A stretch of 64,000 nucleotides of DNA from the NCBI GenBank assembly GCA_036362985.1, contig JAYGXS010000006.1, forward strand, positions 8,989,185-9,053,184, given 5' to 3'. This DNA is from Ligula intestinalis. Lineage: Eukaryota > Platyhelminthes > Cestoda > Diphyllobothriidea > Diphyllobothriidae. Numbering within the stretch: position 1 is the first letter of the stretch; every line of letters begins with the position of its first letter. Shown piece by piece: positions 57,910 through 64,000 of this stretch. A model generated the notes under the pieces. It was not told the origin of the DNA. It was given only the letters and a program-made list of their open reading frames with translations, and did not search any database. Position numbers and translations under genes: made by a program.

Positions 57910-60880
57910 TCCAAATTACCACATTTGAGGTGCCCGGCCTGGCATAGATTCGGCAAGAAAACATCATTAAAGGAGGCCACAGGATTTTTGGATAAATAAA
58001 TTCCACAGTAATTCCCAGAGATTAGTTTTCTTGATGTGAAGCAAGTAAATAAACATCAGTCAGATAAAATCATGTACGTAAATAGGATGTTGGCTTTGCC
58101 TTTTATTATCTCTATCATTCTTGATCATCTTGTCCTGAATTTCAGCGTTTTCTGAAGTATTAAAGATGGCAAACTTTACCTCTAGGTCGATGTTGAAGAT
58201 GTCTGCATGAAACAGGAGCACCGAATATTTTGAGAACGAGAACACGAGCCAATGCGCGCACAGCAGGCGAAGCTTCAAGATGGTGACTATGAGGCCGACT
58301 TCGTAAGTTCTGTCGTGCGCGAGTATACTGGTCACATCGATATACCCAAAGAACTGAACGCGTAACACAACGTGCAAACTGACATACTCCTACGCTATTT
58401 TGTGTAGGTTTTCCCCCCATATTGAAGGCAATATTTTGATTTATAAGCTCTCGATGTTGCGCTGCGTTTCCTGATTTCGCATAATTCTACCCAGTGCTTT
58501 TTTCTCTCCTCTTTCAGATTTTTCCCTCCTGGATACTGTCGTACTGGGGATTCCTATCTACGTAGTCTTTTAAGCCTATTGATTGTAAATAATTCACGCT
58601 AGTTTCCATTCTAATATTTTCCACTGCCTCTTGTGAAAGCTCGTAATACAATTATATAGTGCGAGCTTCATTTTCTGTAGCTTTATACAATAATGCATAG
58701 TGGAAAGGGTCCTTTGATGACATTGTAGTAGAAAAAGAGACGATGTTAGCAGTACTTTTCTCGTCGAACACTCGTTTCATTTCGGTTTCTGTATCTGCTT
58801 ATGGATTTTAGTGAGAATATGAAACGTCAGGACAATATATCTGTGGTTCCGGCAATCTTACAAGCAATTCATACGTGACAGGTTTTGACAAATTCCACGC
58901 TGGGCAACCGTTTCCTTCCGTAAATCGCCTGCGCATGCGAAGATTTGGATTCTGCGTAGGTGTCCCGGTAACAACATGTTGACGAAATGCGTTTCATACA
59001 AACCTCCAGTAAACACAGGGATTGCGAGACGCGCAGTGTTACAGCGGTAACTGTGGTCCATAAAACTGCGCATCCTATGCCCATAAAAGAATTTGCTGCA
59101 ACTGTCCCTGATAAAGGGTGTGCGTTAAAGTCCGAAATATCTGGCCAGAAAACGCTTCCTCCGGTGATTACTTTTTCGCTTTTACATTAAGAAAAGGGTA
59201 ATCCTTGCAACATTCGATGGATTGTTGGCGGGAAAACAATACTTTAATCAACCCGCGATTATCTGAACACAGGCAATGATCAATAAGGGAGTGTTCACGT
59301 GAGCGGGACATTGTTTGTGAACCAAATTGCTGAGGCATTTACATGTTGACAACTTGCACCGGTGGCTTATCGGCGATTGCGATAGTGGTGAGCAGGACAC
59401 ATTGTAGGCAAATTTTAGATAATAAGTTAAGCAGTTAATTCCAGTGATATTTTGACCATTCTATTCGACATGACACATTGTGTGCTTCAGAGCATGATGG
59501 CAGAGGAACGGCGACTTGCGAGTGAACTAGATTAAAGTGACAGTAGGCTTGCGCTGGATCTATTGCGCTCTCCCCTATTGAGGTTCGGTAACGTGATAGA
59601 GTCGAGAAGATTAGAGGTGAGAGAAGGCGTGGGTGGAGGACGTGACAAGAGCCGCCCCTAGCTATGCCACCAAACTTTGCTTGGATTCCACCAAGTTGCA
59701 GCGCCGTATGGGCCACCTTACAAACGATCGATTGCAGCTTGAGTCTTAGTTCGCCAGTCCACAAATGGGGCTTTCTGCACGGTCCGAGTGGTCCCGTTCG
59801 ATGGCAAACCTTCCAGACCACGGCTTTTAGCACGCTGTGATACCTCCAAACAAGTGAGATTGTTTTTAGCGACGAAACTAGGCTGAGCCATCAAGCTGTC
59901 AGTTTCTCAAACACTAGCCACCGTCTGAGACGGTCAGTTGACGGAGTTGGGGAATGAGTTAGAGGAAACTGCATCCCCTATGCGTCCGCTTTTTCGGTCT
60001 TTTGTTGTCTCTGACGCTGAAACGTTGTTTCTCTTGCCGGCTTTCTTCCAGACTTCTACCAGAAAATGCCCTTTTTGCGTGCATAGAGAGATCTTGGACA
60101 ATCTTCTCGAGAATTTGGATCTAAAAAAGTTATAGACCTGGTTTTTCGGAATAACAAAGGTCTCTTAGGTGCTCCAGAGTTTGATGTTGTTGGTGTTTGT
60201 TAACCTATGTCGATCCGGTTGCCTAGTTAACTTCGAGAACATGATTTATATTTTTTGCAGAGCCTTAATAAATATTCCCTTGTCTTGAGGTTGTTCGTCG
60301 GAGACGCAGTTTAGAGTTGTGACACTTGCTTCAGAGTCAGGGCTCCTTTTTGGACCGTGGCGTTTCCACCAGAGGCACAGAGACATATCCTTCCTGTACT
60401 CAACAATTTTGCGCCTCGTCACGGCCGTCAGCAGTCTGAGAACCGTAGTTTTCTGAGAATATTATCTTTTGACAGAAGTTTCATTGAGGACTTCGGTCAA
60501 TTATCGATCGCTCGGTCTCCTCTGTCTCAAAAACTGTCAACAGTCCTTTAACCCGACCTGTGTGGAGGTACCAAAATAAGAACTGTGTTAGCTTTGCAAC
60601 TGGCCTTTCCTTAAATCAACGAGGCCATCCTATCCGTCATGGCTATTAGGACAGTGCTTTCTAGGCCTCCAAGTCGACCGATTAGACTTGTTTTTGTCAG
60701 CTAGATGTGAAACATACAAGGTCTTCCAGTGAAATCTGTGCAACATCGGTAATGGATAGGAATAGGAGCCCCACCTCCCCAGTAATACTGACAGCTGTCG
60801 AGGCCCCAATACGATCAATAAAGTAACAGCCAGGCTGTCCTTAATCTGCCCTTTGCTGGAGTCTGTTCGAAGTTCTATGA
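57910..60880. repeat. Segmental duplication arm B
   Basis: Matches 14870-16200 and then 19660-21350 in the same order and orientation. Part 1 joins part 2 near 59165-59220, so arm B lacks the 3.4 kb of insertions present in arm A. It carries the dead exon copy at 58166-58365. Confidence 0.75.
58166..58365 (+). pseudogene. NDUFB10 exon 4 pseudocopy
   Basis: This is exactly 200 bp long, the same as exon 4 at 15108-15307, with an AG acceptor at 58164-58165 and a TAA stop at 58363-58365. In the parental phase it reads VDVEDVCMKQEHRI, EREHEPM, QQAKLQDGDYEADF and HIDIPKELNA, but is interrupted by TAG at 58183-58185 and TGA at 58231-58233. No indels separate it from the parent. Exons 1-3 were not found near it in the window; the 100-N gap lies 0.9 kb upstream. 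Confidence 0.85.
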
Positions 60881-61129
60881 AATATACAGTGCACGTTAAC
60901 CCAAATTTCGTCACTGTTCACTGTGACAGTGCAGCAGGAATGTTATTCGCACGAGCTGTCTCAATTTTATGGATAATGCTTTCCGAAACCCCTTTGTGTG
61001 GTGTTCAGGTGCAAGTAGCCGACAAAAGTAGGCATAATCAAACAATGTGTGTGAGCTTAAGGTTCGGCACACAAATGTAACCGAATCTCCTGTATCAAAT
61101 GCAGAAGGTCATTCAAGAAAACGTAATGG

Positions 61130-63400
61130 AAGCTGGACACGGACGCACTCCTGTGTCGACCGGAGGATTGAATTGAATTGTGATGCCTTTGCCGAAAATC
61201 GACCAGAAAATGCATTAGCTTATGCCATATCACATCGATCATGAAAAAATATGAATGATCAATTTTTTTCCCTGAGGAGAGGTTGTTGCAATCGAAGATT
61301 GTGTTTTCAGTAGGAGTAAATAACAATAAAAGTACACATTTTAATGTAAAATTAGAGTCTGAAAGTTACTTGTCTTTTCGACGGATGCTGATTATCATAG
61401 TACTTTCTTAGGGGTTCAATACTAAATTAATGTATTTGGTTAGAAAATACGACCAACATGCAATAATTGGGTGCCCAATTTTGAAAAATCGGCCTACCAC
61501 GACATCTTAGGGGTCGGAAGTCTGGGATATAGACAGCAGCTTATCTGCTGCATTGCACCCGTTGGCAATAACCGCGGTTATGCTAGGACTGTGCGTTCCA
61601 CGAACGTTTAGTGCATGCACTGAACTATAAACCGACATGTATATGCGTATTCTAGTAAAGATCAGCGCGCATATGCTCGCTGACTTATTCTTTCCCCAAG
61701 CATTCGTAGACTGTTACTTTATCCTGATGCTTGAATTGCATTGAAATGCCTAAGATGATAATTGTGCAGCTTATGCTATAGCTCATCGAGCATGCAAAAA
61801 TATCAGTGAACGCTAACATATTCTTTTCTTGATAATCGCATTTCTTTGGTGTATCATAATAAAAAGTTTCGCAAGAATTTTAAGGTGTTGTTTCTGGGAA
61901 GGGAAAGTTCGGCAGGATGGATCTTTTATGGAAGAGCATGAGCACCGTAAAGTATGTTGTCGACTGCCCAAGTGCTCCATGTGGGTTACTTTGTACCTAT
62001 GCGATATGCAGTAGAATTGGGAAACAGTTGCGCTGCTGTTGCGTGTGATATAGCGTCAATCACGATACCATAAACCATGATTCTGTCAGAAACCTATTAG
62101 ACGGCTTTCAGGCGCAGGTAAGAGACACCATACGTTGTAATGAAACGGTGCGTGCGGGCTCAAATTTCGGACCCCGAAAGTAACCGCATGCACATTATGA
62201 CGTGGGAAAGGTTAATGTAAGAAAACACAATTAAAGCCAAACACAGAAAAAATACGTACTCCTACATAGAACTTAAACTTGAATTGCAGCAGTCTCTTTT
62301 GATTGCAGCGCTTAATAGCTACATCCTTCGTTGCGTGATTGTTAACTGACTGACCACATAGACAGAAAACTCCTGTCGTATAGATTTTCTCGGAATTCAC
62401 TGAAAAGTTTTCAGGACTCCTTTTTCCTGTGTAGGGCTTGATGATGATCATGAGGTTCCGGAACGGTTTTCGTGAACATTCTGAACATGTCCATCAGCTT
62501 CAAATTATTCTCTCATTTGAGTGATGGTAACTCGCGTTGGAGGTTCTGTCTTCAATTCCCTCCCAAGCAATGACATGAAAAGTATTAATATTTTTCTGTT
62601 TTCAAAGTAATCAAATTATAATAAGCACCAAGTTTACAATAACTGAAAGTGTGTACACATTTTCTAGAACACCCTGCAGACAAACTCCTGCATAGAATCG
62701 AAGTTTGCATTGCAACAAACTCTTCTTGTGCTGAAAATCAATCTTTGGCATTTTTACACCCAACGGATGATATGAGTATAGCAAATGTACGTTCTAGGCA
62801 ATTTTTGGATAAGTCGTTAAATTAAGAATCGGCTGCTGCAATCCAAGTCTCAGTTCCACGAGCAATAGTGGCCTTTTTTCACTATGCAGGTTAAACTGCA
62901 TTTTCATTATTAAAATTTGCATGTTATAACTGACATTTAGCTGCATTTGGGTGCCGAACTTTCAGCCCAATCCCACTGTCCGACTATGGCAAATGGTGTG
63001 TCTTATCTGCGCCTGAAGGCCGTCTAATAGGCTGCTGACAGTATCATCAAAAATGCCAGGCTTCATGCTATGTCAAACGCAACAGCAGAAATGTAGATTC
63101 GCGCTGACATTTATTAGAATATGAATGTACAGGTTAGTTTATAGTTCAAAGAATGCGCTAAATGTGCCCCAAACGTACAAAACAAGTATGCGCATAATAA
63201 CCACGACCGTTGACAACGAAACAATGCAGCAGATATCTATATCACTAATATATGACCATTAATATGACGTTCACGACAGGTTTTACCAAACTTAGGCACC
63301 TGTTGCTGCATATTCGCCGCATTATTCTAGCCAAAATATTACATCATTTTTCAACCCATTAGTAAGTATTGTGATAATATACACCATTGGTAAGGATGAG
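61130..63400. repeat. Mosaic of inverted and direct repeats
   Basis: A large imperfect palindrome: 61420-61690 and 62040-62130 pair, in reverse order, with 62985-63360. Anchors are CCTATTAGACGGC..TCAGGCGCAG (62092/complement of 63007-63040), GAACTATAAAC (61621/complement of 63140) and ATCTGCTGCATTG (61542/complement of 63230). The left arm carries about 350 extra bp (61690-62035) that resemble 61195-61260 directly. CTCCT(A/G)CATAGAA also occurs directly at 62261 and 62687. No coding capacity was recognised. Confidence 0.6.
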
Positions 63401-63532
63401 TTCCTTTAAAATGGTCCGTTTATTCTTCAAAATGTGTACTTTCTTCTCATTAACATTTTTTTGCAAACACAAGAAAAATTCCCCAGCTAGCGGTTCACCA
63501 ATCGATACTCGACAGAAGCAACCAAAAACTGC

Positions 63533-64000
63533 ATCACACTAGGGCCTCACTCTGCCTCTTTAGTCTGGTGAAGTGATTGCTGGAATTGATAGTACATCTG
63601 ACGAGAAGAGATAAGAGAAAACGGTGTGCCCACTGAGACCCGCGTTTTAAAGAAGAAACTCGACGTTCGACGATCGAGCACGGGTGTTGGGAATATCATT
63701 GCAATAGATACTTAACAGAAGCAGCCTACCACACTGTCCAAACACGCGTGGGCAGGGATATTTAACGCTACGACCTGTAAAAGACGGCACATAAAGAGTT
63801 GCTGAGAGCATCTGCGCTGGGTTGGGCTGGAATCGAGAAGATGGATGGAAGTGGTTTACAAAGCGGTTACTAACCCGACTCAGCGACCTGAAACGAAACA
63901 AAGATGCCACGCGGTCACACAAATGAACTGCAGTCGTCGATATGGTACTCGTCAACTTTGCCATTTTTGTCAAATCAGTTCGTCACACATGCAGAAAGAG
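63533..64000. repeat. Dispersed repeat R, copy 3 (runs off the window)
   Basis: ATCACACTAGGGCCTCACTC starts it, as at 41104. It follows 41104-41576 closely to the window end, by eye about 94-95 percent identical with few indels. The minus frame 63973-63647 parallels 41535-41218. Confidence 0.85.

Overview
This window looks like repeat-saturated nuclear DNA from a flatworm, probably a large-genome cestode. That is inference. It rests on GT-AG introns of 34, 35, 36, 41, 79 and 80 bp inside otherwise ordinary eukaryotic genes, on several CR1/Jockey-like and RTE-like LINEs and Ty3/gypsy elements, and on low gene density with assembly gaps of exactly 100 N at 43345-43444 and 57202-57301. No prokaryotic features, CRISPR arrays or rRNA genes were seen. 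Most single ORFs in the window are shadows or decayed retroelement pieces.

Three host-type or host-like loci stand out. (1) 11542-15307 (+) is a four-exon gene for mitochondrial complex I subunit NDUFB10. All four exons join in frame to 211 codons, and the last intron holds a reverse-strand RTE fragment. (2) 6273-7308 (+) is a five-exon gene whose joined frame is fully open (281 codons) and carries a DUF4806-like domain. It lies 21 bp after the broken end of a transposase-like pseudogene (5150-6251) and is followed by a subterminal-repeat-like tract ending in CAGTG at 7564, so the whole may be the remains of a CACTA/Plavaka-like DNA transposon. (3) 35389-37068 (+) holds Ser/Thr/Pro-rich coding sequence, a 23-bp micro-exon and a short Cys/Arg-rich last exon; its large exon is interrupted by shifts and stops.

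Layout. 1-3.6 kb: LINE ORF1/endonuclease piece, a ~97-bp tandem repeat, an RTE remnant. 5.1-7.6 kb: transposase pseudogene and DUF4806 gene. 8.2-11.3 kb: a decayed ORF with a duplicated motif and LINE ends. 11.5-15.3 kb: NDUFB10. 14.87-22.2 kb: one arm of an old segmental duplication, expanded by SINE-like, RTE and Tc1/mariner-type MITE insertions. 23.9-35.3 kb: four LINE copies, one split by a gypsy fragment. 35.4-37.1 kb: the Ser/Thr/Pro-rich gene. 39.7-45.2 kb: gypsy integrase remnant, possible LTR, repeat family R, two LINE remnants. 45.6-54.0 kb: a Ty3/gypsy element with both LTRs and a TGTT target duplication, its gag split by a nested LINE. 56-57 kb: hairpin element and a second R copy. 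57.9-60.9 kb: the other duplication arm, with a dead copy of NDUFB10 exon 4. 61.1-63.5 kb: mosaic of inverted and direct repeats. 63.5-64 kb: third R copy, running off the window.

The clearest history comes from the nested elements: gypsy inserted first, then a LINE jumped into its gag. A precise TA-flanked MITE insertion can be read against an empty paralogous site in the same window. All similarity statements are by eye; no database search or alignment was run.
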